This document shows positions 8,902-17,145 of a DNA stretch of 64,000 bases, piece after piece. Source of the DNA: CAYMCO01 sp964388955. GTDB lineage: Bacteria; Chloroflexota; Anaerolineae; Anaerolineales; E44-bin32. How positions within the stretch are numbered: position 1 is the first letter of the stretch; each line of letters opens with the position of its first letter. Below the pieces are notes generated by a model. It did not search any database. It saw only the letters and a program-made list of their open reading frames with translations, and was not told the origin of the DNA. The stretch is taken from NCBI GenBank assembly GCA_964388955.1, contig CAYMCO010000032.1, positions 4,541-68,540 on the forward strand, given 5' to 3'. The translations under genes and the position numbers were made by a program.

Positions 8902-9003
8902 GAGGATAGCCTCCTTCGCGTTTTTCCTCCGCCTCCATCATTCCCCCTGGGAACCGGCTGGCCGGCCGGCACGCTCCACGGGGTCCGGAGGCGTGTGCAG
9001 TGT

Positions 9004-9071
9004 GCCCCTCCAACAGGGGCAGAATCTCTCCCGCCAGGCAGTGCTCTTGGCGGGAGCGCTCCAGAGTATAC
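9004..9071 (-). promoter_or_regulatory. rpsB leader: -10 box and two hairpins
   Basis: On the minus strand a TATACT (9071-9066) without a convincing -35 is followed by a perfect 9-bp hairpin (CTCCCGCCA at 9028-9036 with TGGCGGGAG at 9048-9056) and a 6-bp hairpin (GCCCCT at 9004-9009 with AGGGGC at 9015-9020). No T-run follows either hairpin. They could be a terminator for the upstream thioesterase gene, or a leader through which S2 controls its own operon; the sequence alone does not decide. Confidence 0.45.
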
Positions 9072-9100
9072 CATGGGCACGGAGGGTTCGTATAGGAGAG

Positions 9101-9511
9101 CTATGCGAGCTGATCGGATTTGGACTTCACGCGCGCCAGAAAACGGTCGACATCTATGATCGCACGCGTATGTTTCCCCCGGCCCACGGCCTCCAAGTCA
9201 TCTCGCACTTCGAATTGAAACTCGACCCGATTGCCATCCACAGCGGTGACTTCGGCGCGCACGTGCACTTCCCTGTCAATCGGCGTGGGAGCCAGGTGCT
9301 GAAGCTGAATTTCCACCCCCACTGTTGTCTTGCCTTCCGGCAGCCGCGCCTCCAGCAGCCGAAAACAGCTCCGCTCCACGAAACGCACCATCGCCGGCGT
9401 TGCGTACACCCGCAGCCCGCCGCTTCCCACATGGCTGGCCGATTCGGAAGGGCCCACACGTTCCGACGCCTCAACAACCAACCCTTCGGGAATCCCGCCG
9501 ACCTCCGACAT
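9101..9511 (-). CDS. hotdog-fold thioesterase, FlK-like
   Basis: A 136-residue protein resembling the fluoroacetyl-CoA thioesterase-like group of hotdog proteins: conserved elements are SASHVGSGGLRVYATPAMV, the FVERSCFRLLEARLPEGKT helix and VEIQLQHLAPTPIDREVHV. The family hydrolyses small acyl-CoA thioesters; the substrate cannot be named from sequence. The longer open frame upstream is antisense-like to acpS and is discarded; the ATG at 9511 has GAGGAGG upstream and is 4 nt after the acpS stop, so the gene belongs to the acpS operon. Confidence 0.75.
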   Translation of the reverse strand: MSEVGGIPEGLVVEASERVGPSESASHVGSGGLRVYATPAMVRFVERSCFRLLEARLPEGKTTVGVEIQLQHLAPTPIDREVHVRAEVTAVDGNRVEFQFEVRDDLEAVGRGKHTRAIIDVDRFLARVKSKSDQLA

Positions 9512-9515
9512 GGGG

Positions 9516-9920
9516 TCAAGCCTCCTCATCCGGACCGAAGTCCTCAGAGCGGACCGCCACAACGACTGCCACCGCGTGCTCATGGGTGTGGGAAAGGCTG
9601 ATCGCCCAACTGTCCAGCCCCAGCAGATCCGCTTCCCGCTGCGCATTGCCGTGCAGCACAAGGTAAGGTTCACGCTTCGGGCCCTGGGCGATTTCGATTT
9701 CCTTCCAGGCCACCTGTCCGATGCCCGTCCCCAGCGCCTTGGCCACCGCCTCTTTGGCCGCAAAGCGAGCAGCCAGAGCCGGTGTTCGCCCGCCGGAGTC
9801 GATCAGTTCGCGAGCCGTGTAGAAGCGATCGAAAAAGCGCCGATCGTAGCGCAGGATGGCTCGGTCGATCCGTTCGACCTCGATGACATCCACGCCTGTG
9901 CGCAGTGCCCGGTTATTCAT
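9516..9920 (-). CDS. acpS: holo-[acyl-carrier-protein] synthase
   Basis: Transfers 4'-phosphopantetheine from CoA to a serine of acyl carrier protein, activating fatty acid synthesis. The 134-residue length is normal, and both family motifs are present: GVDVIEVERID (metal-binding Asp) and RFAAKEAVAKALG (the Lys-Glu motif). It ends WAISLSHTHEHAVAVVVA, also typical. The ATG at 9920 lies inside the end of the M16 gene (8-nt overlap); the longer upstream frame is an artefact of that overlap. Confidence 0.93.
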   Translation of the reverse strand: MNNRALRTGVDVIEVERIDRAILRYDRRFFDRFYTARELIDSGGRTPALAARFAAKEAVAKALGTGIGQVAWKEIEIAQGPKREPYLVLHGNAQREADLLGLDSWAISLSHTHEHAVAVVVAVRSEDFGPDEEA

Positions 9921-11220
9921 GTCCCACCGGTCCGGCAACGCCAATTCCCAGGCGATCCGGAGCCAAGAATCGGGCCGCAGTCTCCAGAATCTGAGTACGA
10001 GTAACCGCCGCGACCAGATCCGGATAGCGCCGCAGGTAATCCAAGCCGAGTTGGTAGCGCTCAATCTGGAGCAATGCACCACTGACCCCCTCGTTGGATT
10101 CCAGTTGGAGCGGGAGCCGGCCGATGAAGTGCGCCTGATTGTCCTCGAGCTCGCCGCGGGTCACCCGCTTGGTGACGAAGCGCCCGATCTCCGACCGGAT
10201 CAGGTCGATGGCGCGCTCGATCTTCTCGGGGTTGACGCCCGCGTCCACGTGCCACGGTCCCGGGCCCGGCCCGCCGGCGACGGTGCTGTTGGTGTGGTAA
10301 GCCAGCCCCTCCTTCTCCCGCACCACATCCCCAATACGCCCCTGGAGTCCAAAGCGGCCCAGGATATTGTTTCCCAGGGAGGCGGGGAGATAGCCGGGAT
10401 CCGTTCTGCTGGGACCTGGCGCGCCCAGCACGATATCACACTGGCTCTTCCCTTCCAGAGGGACATGCTCCCGAAGCAAACCGGGAGGCGCATCCACTGG
10501 CGGCAGATCCGCTGCTTCCATTTGGCCCGGATTCTCCCAGTCGCCGAAAAACTCCTGGACGCGGGCGACGGCCCTGCGTCGCTCAGTCCCGCCGACCACA
10601 GTGATGACCATACCCCGGGGGCCGTAGCAGTTCCGATGAAAATCCCGAAGGTCCTCCGGCGACAGATCGGCCACCGTCTCTCGATATCCATCGCTTGGGA
10701 CGCCGTAGGGATGGTGGGGATAGATGAGCGCGTCGAAGGTCTGCTGCGCGACGGCGCTCGTATTCTGATCCCGGATTGCCAGCGCTGTCAACCGCTCGCC
10801 TCGCAGCCTATCCACCTGTTCGGCCGGAAATGTGGGGCGGCGCAGCACGTCCGACAGCACATCCAGGAGCAGGTCGAGATCCTCCGCCAAGCCTTTGGCG
10901 CGAAAACCGGTGCTGTGGTTGCCCGTGCCGAACCCCAGGCCGGCGCCGATGGATTCCAGCGATTCGTGGATCTCACCGAAGGAGCGGTTGGAGGTGCCGC
11001 GGCTCAGCGCGTAGGCGGTCATGTCGCACAGCCCGGCTTTTTCGGTAGCCACCTGATCGGATCCCGCCCTCACGAAGCCGGAGATCACCACCGAGGGGCT
11101 GGTGAAGCTCTCCCGCGCCAATACGACGATGCCGTTTGGCAGTTCTTGGCGGCTGATATCGTCCGGGCCCGGGAGCGAATTCACATCGAGATCGGGGAGG
11201 CCGGTTTGGGATTCAAGCAT
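9913..11220 (-). CDS. M16 family peptidase-like subunit lacking the zinc motif
   Basis: A 435-residue member of the M16 (pitrilysin/mitochondrial processing peptidase) family with two homologous halves. Where active members have HxxEH this protein reads AGLCDMTAYAL, so it cannot bind zinc in the usual way. It keeps the substrate-binding Arg/Tyr motif in the second half (VVREKEGLAYHTNS). Known bacterial M16B enzymes work as heterodimers of one zinc-bearing and one Arg/Tyr-bearing subunit; the neighbour at 11213-12511 supplies the zinc motif, so the pair probably forms one peptidase. GGGAGG precedes the ATG at 11220, which overlaps the partner gene by 8 nt. Confidence 0.85.
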   Translation of the reverse strand: MLESQTGLPDLDVNSLPGPDDISRQELPNGIVVLARESFTSPSVVISGFVRAGSDQVATEKAGLCDMTAYALSRGTSNRSFGEIHESLESIGAGLGFGTGNHSTGFRAKGLAEDLDLLLDVLSDVLRRPTFPAEQVDRLRGERLTALAIRDQNTSAVAQQTFDALIYPHHPYGVPSDGYRETVADLSPEDLRDFHRNCYGPRGMVITVVGGTERRRAVARVQEFFGDWENPGQMEAADLPPVDAPPGLLREHVPLEGKSQCDIVLGAPGPSRTDPGYLPASLGNNILGRFGLQGRIGDVVREKEGLAYHTNSTVAGGPGPGPWHVDAGVNPEKIERAIDLIRSEIGRFVTKRVTRGELEDNQAHFIGRLPLQLESNEGVSGALLQIERYQLGLDYLRRYPDLVAAVTRTQILETAARFLAPDRLGIGVAGPVGHE

Positions 11221-12511
11221 CGCTGCCTCCCTTGACGGGCCGGTAGACACCTACAATCCGATTGGAAGGGATCAGATAGCGCCTGCCGACTTCCAGCACG
11301 TCGTCCGGCCCAACCTGCTGCAGCCGATCCAAATAGCCTTCAAACCAGTCGTAGCTGTCGAAGATCTCGCTGTATCCGAGCCAGAAGGACTGGTTGGTGA
11401 TGCTCTCGCTGCCGTAGGCGAAGAGGGCCCGAGCCTGCTTGTTCGCCTTCTCCGCCTCCTGGTCGCCGATAGGTTGATCCAGCATCCTGGCAATCTCGTC
11501 ATCGAAGCGCGCCAGGGCCGCCTCCGGATCTTGATCCGGACGCACGGTTACGCCGACTGTGTACAAGAAAGGATCTGCAGTGGCTGCCAGGCCGCCGCTC
11601 ACCGAAGCCGCCAGGCCGGTCTCCACCAGGGCCTGATAGAGGCGCGAAGTCTTGTTGGAAATGCCCGAACCGAACATGTTGAGATTCGACGCCCCCGAGA
11701 GCACACTGTCCAACACGGCCAAACGGAAGAAATCAGGGTGCCGGGCGGGCGGGGCATGGTATGAGATGCGGAGGTAGGGTGTCTCCCCGGGGCCCTCCAC
11801 CGTAATCCGCTTCTCCCCTCTTTGATGCGGCTCCGGGCGGGCAAAATGCTCCGGTGCGGCGCCCCCCTCCAGGCCGCCAAAATGCTCCCGGATCTTCCTC
11901 AACATGGTCCGTGCCCGGAAATCACCCGCGACGGCCACGATTGCGTTGCGGGGGATATAGAAGCGCCGGTAATGCTGGAAGAGATCGTCCCGGCGCATGG
12001 CCTGCAGATCCGCCATGTCCCCAATCACTTCGTGATGATAGGGGTGCACCCGAAATGCGGCCGCCTGCACCTCTTCGCTCAGCCGGAAGGATGGCTCATT
12101 CTCATGGCCTTCCCGCTCTGCGATGATCACGGTACGCTCGGATTCGAACTCCTTCTCCTCGAAGGAGCTGTTCACCATGCGGTCGGATTCGAGCTCCAAG
12201 GCCAGACCGATGCGCGCCTCGGGCAAGGTCTCAAAGTACGCTGTGAAATCCATCCATGTGAAGGCGTTCCAGTAGCCCCCATCGCGAGATATGGCCCGAT
12301 CGAGCATATTGGCGGGAAACCTGGGCGTCCCCTTGAACAACATGTGCTCGACCCAGTGGCTGCAGCCGGTGATCCCGGGGCGCTCGTTGCGGGACCCCAC
12401 TCGATACCAGATCCAGAAGCTGATCAACGGAGAGGAATGGATTTCCTTCAGCCGCACCTCGAGCCCATTTCGCAGCCGTGATCGCAGTACCGCTCCCTCC
12501 CCCACGCTCAT
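11213..12511 (-). CDS. zinc-dependent M16 family peptidase subunit
   Basis: A 432-residue catalytic partner of the preceding M16-like protein. The inverted zinc motif HWVEH (in GCSHWVEHMLFKGTPRF, about residues 52-56) and the distal glutamate region (ESERTVIIAERE, about 124-135) are intact. M16 enzymes degrade short peptides inside a clamshell chamber; the physiological substrate is not known. No signal peptide is seen, so it is probably cytoplasmic. The ATG overlaps the ugd stop by 4 nt and the gene overlaps its partner by 8 nt, so all three are one transcription unit. Confidence 0.9.
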   Translation of the reverse strand: MSVGEGAVLRSRLRNGLEVRLKEIHSSPLISFWIWYRVGSRNERPGITGCSHWVEHMLFKGTPRFPANMLDRAISRDGGYWNAFTWMDFTAYFETLPEARIGLALELESDRMVNSSFEEKEFESERTVIIAEREGHENEPSFRLSEEVQAAAFRVHPYHHEVIGDMADLQAMRRDDLFQHYRRFYIPRNAIVAVAGDFRARTMLRKIREHFGGLEGGAAPEHFARPEPHQRGEKRITVEGPGETPYLRISYHAPPARHPDFFRLAVLDSVLSGASNLNMFGSGISNKTSRLYQALVETGLAASVSGGLAATADPFLYTVGVTVRPDQDPEAALARFDDEIARMLDQPIGDQEAEKANKQARALFAYGSESITNQSFWLGYSEIFDSYDWFEGYLDRLQQVGPDDVLEVGRRYLIPSNRIVGVYRPVKGGSDA

Positions 12512-13860
12512 GCCTGAACCACCGCGTCGGCCGGCGATTCGCTGATGGGATCCCCGTTCGGACCGTACCCTCGGCCCATGCCCAAATAGTGAAATCCCAG
12601 ATCCGTCATCTCCACCGGCTGATAGATGTTCCGCCCGTCAACCAAGTTTGGCTGCCCCATGAGCTCTTTGACGCGTGCCAGGTCAAGGTTCTTGAACTCG
12701 TTCCACTCGGTGCACACCACAAGGGCGTCGGTGCCTTCTGCAAGCGAATAGGCGTTCGAGGCCATCTCGATTTCCGGCATGATCCGCGCTGCGTTGGGCA
12801 TCCCCACCGGATCGTAGGCACGCACCCTCGCGCCGGCGCTGAGCAGCTCCTTGGCGACATCCAGTGCTGGGGCGTCCCGCATGTCATCGGTGTTGGGCTT
12901 GAAGGTCAGGCCCAGCAGCCCGACGACCTTGCCCTCCAGGCCGCCCAGCAGATGTCGGGCCTTCTCCACCACCCGGATCCGGCGGTCATCGTTGATCTCC
13001 ATCACGGCCCGCAGCATCTGTGGGTGGCGCCCTTTCTCCTCCGCCATATGGCAAAGCGCGTTCACATCTTTGGGGAAACACGACCCCCCATAGCCCAAAC
13101 CGGCCTCCAGGAAATGCGGCCCGATCCGCGGATCATATCCCATCCCCGTGGCCACCTCCTTGACGTCCGCCCCCAGCGCCTCACAGATGTTGGCGATCTC
13201 GTTGATGAATGAAATTCGCGTGGCCAGGAAGGCATTGGATGCGTACTTGATCATCTCAGCGGTGCGCAGATCGGTGATCATGATTGGCGCCCGCAGCGGC
13301 AGATGCAGCTGCGCCACCCGCTCCGCGGCCCTTGGGTCGAGAGAGCCCAAGATGGTACGCGCCGGATTCATGAAATCATGGATCGCCGACCCTTCCCGCA
13401 AGAACTCCGGGCAGGAGACGACCGAGAAGGCGATAGGCTCCCGCTGGCTGGCGCGGATCATATCCGCCACCCAGTCCCCTGTGCCCACAGGGACCGTGGA
13501 TTTGTTCACGATAATCAGTGGGGCATTCATATGGCCGGCGATCGATTCCGCCGCGGCACGCACGTACTGCATGTCGGCCTCGCCGTCCACCTTGGAGGGG
13601 GTGCCCACGCAGATGAAGGCGAAGTCCACATCCCGCAGCACCTCCTCATAGGATGAGGTGAACCGCAAGCGCCCGGCCGCCACGTTCCTTTCGACCATCT
13701 CCTCCAAACCGGGCTCATAGATCGGCATCTCACCCCGCTTCAGGCCCTCTATGCGCTCCTCCACGATGTCCAGTGCGGTGACCTGGTTCCCCAGATCGGC
13801 AAAGCCAGCGCTGGTCACCAGTCCGACATATCCAACACCGATGACTGCGATCTTCTCCAC
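12508..13860 (-). CDS. ugd: UDP-glucose 6-dehydrogenase
   Basis: Oxidises UDP-glucose to UDP-glucuronate with NAD for capsule or wall polysaccharide. The 450-residue product starts with the Rossmann motif VEKIAVIGVGYVGLVTSAGF, contains the central FLREGSAIHDFMNPART and the catalytic-cysteine motif GLGYGGSCFPKDVNAL, and ends with a UDP-binding domain (VVGLLGLTFKPNTDDMRDAP). The start is a GTG at 13860 with GGAGG 4 nt upstream; the frame upstream of it is non-coding. A different nucleotide-sugar dehydrogenase of the family (GDP-mannose) cannot be fully excluded. Confidence 0.92.
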   Translation of the reverse strand: MEKIAVIGVGYVGLVTSAGFADLGNQVTALDIVEERIEGLKRGEMPIYEPGLEEMVERNVAAGRLRFTSSYEEVLRDVDFAFICVGTPSKVDGEADMQYVRAAAESIAGHMNAPLIIVNKSTVPVGTGDWVADMIRASQREPIAFSVVSCPEFLREGSAIHDFMNPARTILGSLDPRAAERVAQLHLPLRAPIMITDLRTAEMIKYASNAFLATRISFINEIANICEALGADVKEVATGMGYDPRIGPHFLEAGLGYGGSCFPKDVNALCHMAEEKGRHPQMLRAVMEINDDRRIRVVEKARHLLGGLEGKVVGLLGLTFKPNTDDMRDAPALDVAKELLSAGARVRAYDPVGMPNAARIMPEIEMASNAYSLAEGTDALVVCTEWNEFKNLDLARVKELMGQPNLVDGRNIYQPVEMTDLGFHYLGMGRGYGPNGDPISESPADAVVQA

Positions 13861-13899
13861 TGTTCCTCCATCTCTTGGGGGGCGAAAGGTTGCCGCCCA

Positions 13900-13927
13900 A
13901 TGATACCACCCCGGAAGCGGAGGGCAA
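13900..13927 (-). promoter_or_regulatory. candidate promoter of the ugd operon
   Basis: Minus strand TTGCCC (13927-13922), 16 bp, TATCAT (13905-13900). It is moderate in quality but well placed, about 40 bp before the GTG start. Confidence 0.45.
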
Positions 13928-13979
13928 CCGGCGAGGGTAGCCCGTCCAAAGGTCATATCTCCACTATGACAACTTTCAC

Positions 13980-14008
13980 TTGTATAGTCCCATTCGCTCC
14001 AATACACT
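13980..14008 (+). promoter_or_regulatory. candidate promoter of the Rrf2 gene
   Basis: TTGTAT (13980-13985), 17 bp, TACACT (14003-14008). The ribosome site AGGAGGAG follows at 14041-14048. If the Rrf2 protein regulates itself, its operator should overlap this stretch. Confidence 0.5.
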
Positions 14009-14052
14009 CTATGGTAGAAGTAGACAAGTTTGATCTTTGTAGGAGGAGTTGG

Positions 14053-14451
14053 ATGCAGATCACCCGGCAAGCCGACTACGCCGTTCGCGCGGTGCAGTAT
14101 CTGGCGAAAATGGACGAAGGCTCCCGCGCCGCCACCAGCACGATCGCACGCGAGAAGCACATCCCACCGTCATTCCTGGCGAAGATCGTGTCCCAGCTCT
14201 CCGTCGCCGGTGTCGTTCAAACCTCGCGCGGTGCGCGAGGCGGAGTCTCGCTGGCGCGCGATCCGGAGAAGATCACTCTCCTGGAGGTCGTGGAGGCCAT
14301 CGATGGGCCGATAACGCTCAACGAGTGCGTCGATGACCCGTCGGCCTGCAAGTTTGGGAGCGACTGCGCGATGCGACCGGTATGGTGCGACGCACAGGCT
14401 GACCTGGTCGAGCGGTTGCAGGGCACGTCCTTCTCCAGCAACGGCAATTAG
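14053..14451 (+). CDS. Rrf2 family transcriptional regulator with three-cysteine motif
   Basis: A 132-residue winged-helix regulator. The N-terminus MQITRQADYAVRAVQYLAKM and the recognition part SFLAKIVSQLSVAGVVQTSR with the wing GARGGVSLARDP are typical of Rrf2/IscR/NsrR/RirA proteins. Cysteines at 92, 99 and 105 (C-x6-C-x5-C) match the iron-sulfur ligand positions of IscR-like members (usually C-x5-C-x5-C), and a fourth cysteine follows. This suggests control by iron-sulfur status, nitric oxide or iron. The gene starts at the ATG with AGGAGGAG 5 nt upstream; it is divergent from ugd, and the nitroreductase downstream has its own promoter. Confidence 0.88.
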   Translation: MQITRQADYAVRAVQYLAKMDEGSRAATSTIAREKHIPPSFLAKIVSQLSVAGVVQTSRGARGGVSLARDPEKITLLEVVEAIDGPITLNECVDDPSACKFGSDCAMRPVWCDAQADLVERLQGTSFSSNGN

Positions 14452-14507
14452 CCTTCATCAAGGCCGGATTGGCATTCGACATCGATATCGTCGCAGGCTG
14501 AAGCGCC

Positions 14508-14541
14508 CGCCCTCTGCCGACTCTCCTCGCAGCAGAGGGCG
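14508..14541 (+). terminator. hairpin after the Rrf2 gene
   Basis: CGCCCTCTGC (14508-14517) and GCAGAGGGCG (14532-14541) form a perfect 10-bp stem with a 14-nt loop. The T-tract afterwards is weak, so this is a likely but imperfect terminator. Confidence 0.5.
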
Positions 14542-14567
14542 ATCTTACGTGTTCCGGTGGGTGGCGA

Positions 14568-14588
14568 TCGACTATCGGCTTTCAGCTC
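14568..14588 (-). repeat. three 7-bp repeats in the 14452-14757 gap
   Basis: On the minus strand three abutting heptads, GAGCTGA, AAGCCGA and TAGTCGA, occupy 14588-14568. They belong to the same degenerate 7-bp family as arrays at 17146, 40608, 45131 and 63163. The 306-bp gap between the Rrf2 and nitroreductase genes otherwise holds only the hairpin at 14508-14541 and a promoter at 14704-14733. Confidence 0.6.
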
Positions 14589-14703
14589 CACCGCAGGTTG
14601 CGCATCTTGACATCATAACGTTCCTAGCCCCTCCCCCTGCCCCCTGATCACGGCTCACTCCGCATTGCGCGCTGCCCACAGGGCAGCCCACTCCGCAACG
14701 CAG

Positions 14704-14733
14704 TTGAACATCCCCCTCCGACCGGGGTATTAT
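14704..14733 (+). promoter_or_regulatory. candidate promoter of the nitroreductase gene
   Basis: TTGAAC (14704-14709), 18 bp, TATTAT (14728-14733). Predicted transcription starts about 15-18 bp before the ATG, leaving just room for the GGAAAGGAG ribosome site. Confidence 0.5.
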
Positions 14734-14757
14734 AGGGACAAGTGGAAAGGAGCCCGC

Positions 14758-15270
14758 ATGCAGATCGAGGAAGCCATCCGCACCAAACGCGCAGTGAGGC
14801 AGTTTTCGTCCCTTGCCATCCCCGAGGAGATCACGCGCCGGATCCTGAGCGCCGGGCGCCGCGCCCAATCCTCGAAGAATCAGCAGCCGTGGGACTTCAT
14901 CGCCATAAGCGATCAAGGGAAGCTGCAGGCCTTGTCCAAGCTCGGCAAGTACGCAGAGCATCTCGGCGGGGCAGCCATGGCTGTCGCCATCCTGACCCCG
15001 GACCCGGCCCAGCGCTGGTCGATCATGTTCGACGCCGGGCAAGCGGCCGCCTATATGCAGCTCTTCGCCTGGGGGAAGGGCATTGCCTCATGTATGGCGA
15101 CCATATACGAACCGGAAAAGGCCCGCGACTTCCTGCATTTCCCCCCCGATCGGTATCTCAACGCGGCCATATCCTTCGGCTATCCGCAGGATCCTGCGGC
15201 GCTGAGCGCCCCTCCCCGCGGCCCGGGACGCCGGCCGGAGGAGGAGATGTTTCACTTCGACCGCTGGTAG
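14758..15270 (+). CDS. nitroreductase family protein
   Basis: A 170-residue flavin-dependent oxidoreductase of the nitroreductase superfamily. The N-terminus MQIEEAIRTKRAVRQFSSLA carries the FMN phosphate-binding Arg pair (R-x-x-R), SSKNQQPWDFIAI matches the family FMN site, and AYMQLFAWGKGIASC is the central helix. The C-terminal part is short, and the usual second FMN motif reads SFGYPQDP. Substrates in this family are very varied, so no reaction is assigned. GGAAAGGAG precedes the ATG at 14758. Confidence 0.85.
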   Translation: MQIEEAIRTKRAVRQFSSLAIPEEITRRILSAGRRAQSSKNQQPWDFIAISDQGKLQALSKLGKYAEHLGGAAMAVAILTPDPAQRWSIMFDAGQAAAYMQLFAWGKGIASCMATIYEPEKARDFLHFPPDRYLNAAISFGYPQDPAALSAPPRGPGRRPEEEMFHFDRW

Positions 15271-15354
15271 GATTCGGCCCATCCGGTCGAGGCAGGCGTA
15301 CCCACCATCCGTGATGCGCGGCTTGGATCTGCGAGCAAGCTCGGCGGCAACCAT

Positions 15355-15382
15355 CCGTCAGGCCCCCAAGAGGACCTGACGG
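15355..15382 (+). promoter_or_regulatory. hairpin in the hutU leader
   Basis: CCGTCAGG (15355-15362) and CCTGACGG (15375-15382) form a perfect 8-bp stem with a 12-nt loop, 33 bp before the hutU ATG. A smaller inverted pair, GCTTG (15321-15325) and CAAGC (15336-15340), lies just upstream. No T-run follows. It could be a nitroreductase terminator or part of a regulatory hutU leader. Confidence 0.4.
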
Positions 15383-15415
15383 CGAAGGCATTGGGACAGA
15401 AGGCTGGAGGGATTG

Positions 15416-17068
15416 ATGGCAGAGAGACAAACGGTGCGCGCGCCCCGAGGGACGCAGTTGAACTGCAAGTCATGGCAGACGGAAGCCCCCTTTCGCATGA
15501 TCCAGAACAACTTGGACCCCGAGGTCGCTGAACGGCCGGAGGATCTGGTCGTATACGGAGGGCGGGGCAAAGCGGCGCGCGATTGGGAGAGCTTCGACGC
15601 CATCTTGCGCGCCCTCAAAACGCTCGAGACGGATGAGACGCTGCTGGTTCAATCCGGCAAGCCCGTGGCGGTCTTCAAGACTCACGCCGACGCGCCGCGC
15701 GTCCTGATCGCCAATTCCAACCTCGTCCCCCACTGGGCGACTCAGGGGTATTTCGACGAGCTGGAGGCGAAGGGGCTAATCATGTACGGGCAGATGACAG
15801 CCGGATCGTGGATCTATATCGGCACCCAGGGGATCCTGCAGGGCACCTATGAGACCCTCGGCTCGCTTGCGCGCCAAAACGGGTGGCCGTCACTGCGCGG
15901 GAAATTCGTACTCACGGCGGGTTTGGGCGGGATGGGCGGCGCCCAGCCGATGGCGATCACGATGAACGAAGGGGTGGGATTGATCGTGGAGGTGGATCCC
16001 CAGCGGGCCGATCGCCGTCTTCAGGGCGGGTACGTCGACCTGGTCGTGGACGAGCTGGAAGAAGGCATGACGTTGGTGGAGGAGGCATTGGATCAAGAGA
16101 CCCCCAGATCCATTGGCGTGATTGGAAACGCGGCCGATGTCTATTCCGAACTCGTCGTGCGTGGCGTGGTCCCGGACGTGGTCACCGATCAGACCCCGGC
16201 TCACGACCTGCTCTCCTATATTCCCCAGGGCCTGACCGTCGAGGCTGCGGAGGCCCTCCGCCGTTCGGACCCGGAGGAATACTCCCAGCGCGCCTTGGCC
16301 TCCACCGCTTCTCATGTGCGTGCCATGCTGGATTTCCAAGAGCGGGGCGCCGAGGTATTCGACTATGGGAACAACCTTCGCCAGCGCGCCTTCGAGGCGG
16401 GCGTCGAGGGCGCCTTCGACTTTCCTGGCTTCGTGCCGGCCTACATCCGCCCGCTGTTCTGCCTCGGCAAGGGACCTTTCCGGTGGGTCGCGCTATCCGG
16501 CGACCCCGAGGACATTTATCGCACGGACGAGGCGGTGATCAGACTCTTCCCCGAAGATGAACATCTGCATCGCTGGCTGAGAATGGCTCGGGAGCGCGTC
16601 CCATTCCAGGGCTTGCCCGCCCGTATCTGCTGGCTGGGATATGGAGAGCGGGACCGGGCGGGGCTGGAGTTCAACCGGATGGTCGCGAACGGGGAATTGA
16701 AAGCGCCGATCGTGATCGGCCGGGACCATCTGGACGCGGGTTCCGTCGCCTCCCCGAACCGGGAGACGGAGGGCATGAAAGACGGCTCCGACGCCATAAG
16801 CGATTGGCCGTTGCTGAACGCGATGTTGAACGCGGTCAGCGGCGCGACATGGGTCTCCTTCCACCACGGCGGAGGCGTGGGGATCGGGTTCAGCCAGCAC
16901 GCCGGACAGGTGATCGTCGCGGACGGCACGCCGGAGGCAGCCCGGCGCCTGGAACGGGTGCTCACAGCGGATCCCGGGCTGGGCATCGTGCGCCACGCGG
17001 ACGCAGGATATGCGCGGGCAATTGAAGCCGCGAAGGAATTCGGTCTCAAGATGCCGGGATCGGAATGA
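15416..17068 (+). CDS. hutU: urocanate hydratase
   Basis: Second enzyme of histidine degradation: converts urocanate to 4-imidazolone-5-propionate using tightly bound NAD as electrophile. The 550-residue protein has the conserved NAD-binding LTAGLGGMGGAQPMAITMN, the active-site cysteine region (PAYIRPLFCLGKGPFRW), the urocanase signature FQGLPARICWLGYGER, and the C-terminal SFHHGGGVGIGFSQHAG. A TTG one codon earlier is possible, but the ATG at 15416 has GGAGGG upstream. hutI is 2 kb downstream on the same strand; hutH and a formiminoglutamate hydrolase are not in the window. Confidence 0.97.
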   Translation: MAERQTVRAPRGTQLNCKSWQTEAPFRMIQNNLDPEVAERPEDLVVYGGRGKAARDWESFDAILRALKTLETDETLLVQSGKPVAVFKTHADAPRVLIANSNLVPHWATQGYFDELEAKGLIMYGQMTAGSWIYIGTQGILQGTYETLGSLARQNGWPSLRGKFVLTAGLGGMGGAQPMAITMNEGVGLIVEVDPQRADRRLQGGYVDLVVDELEEGMTLVEEALDQETPRSIGVIGNAADVYSELVVRGVVPDVVTDQTPAHDLLSYIPQGLTVEAAEALRRSDPEEYSQRALASTASHVRAMLDFQERGAEVFDYGNNLRQRAFEAGVEGAFDFPGFVPAYIRPLFCLGKGPFRWVALSGDPEDIYRTDEAVIRLFPEDEHLHRWLRMARERVPFQGLPARICWLGYGERDRAGLEFNRMVANGELKAPIVIGRDHLDAGSVASPNRETEGMKDGSDAISDWPLLNAMLNAVSGATWVSFHHGGGVGIGFSQHAGQVIVADGTPEAARRLERVLTADPGLGIVRHADAGYARAIEAAKEFGLKMPGSE

Positions 17069-17145
17069 CACCGGCCATCTGTCGGGTCCCGGATTGGGAG
17101 CGCCGCCGTTCGCCATCGACGGGAGTGGGCCGTGCCCACGTGTGG

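Noticed and set aside
9856..11235. Long plus-strand open frame (459 codons)
   Set aside because: It is the antisense of the M16-like gene; the minus-strand frame has clear family motifs and this one has none.
15301..15382. SAM-type riboswitch upstream of hutU
   Set aside because: GGCAACC occurs, but the other conserved core elements of SAM-I/IV are missing and hutU is not a methionine gene.
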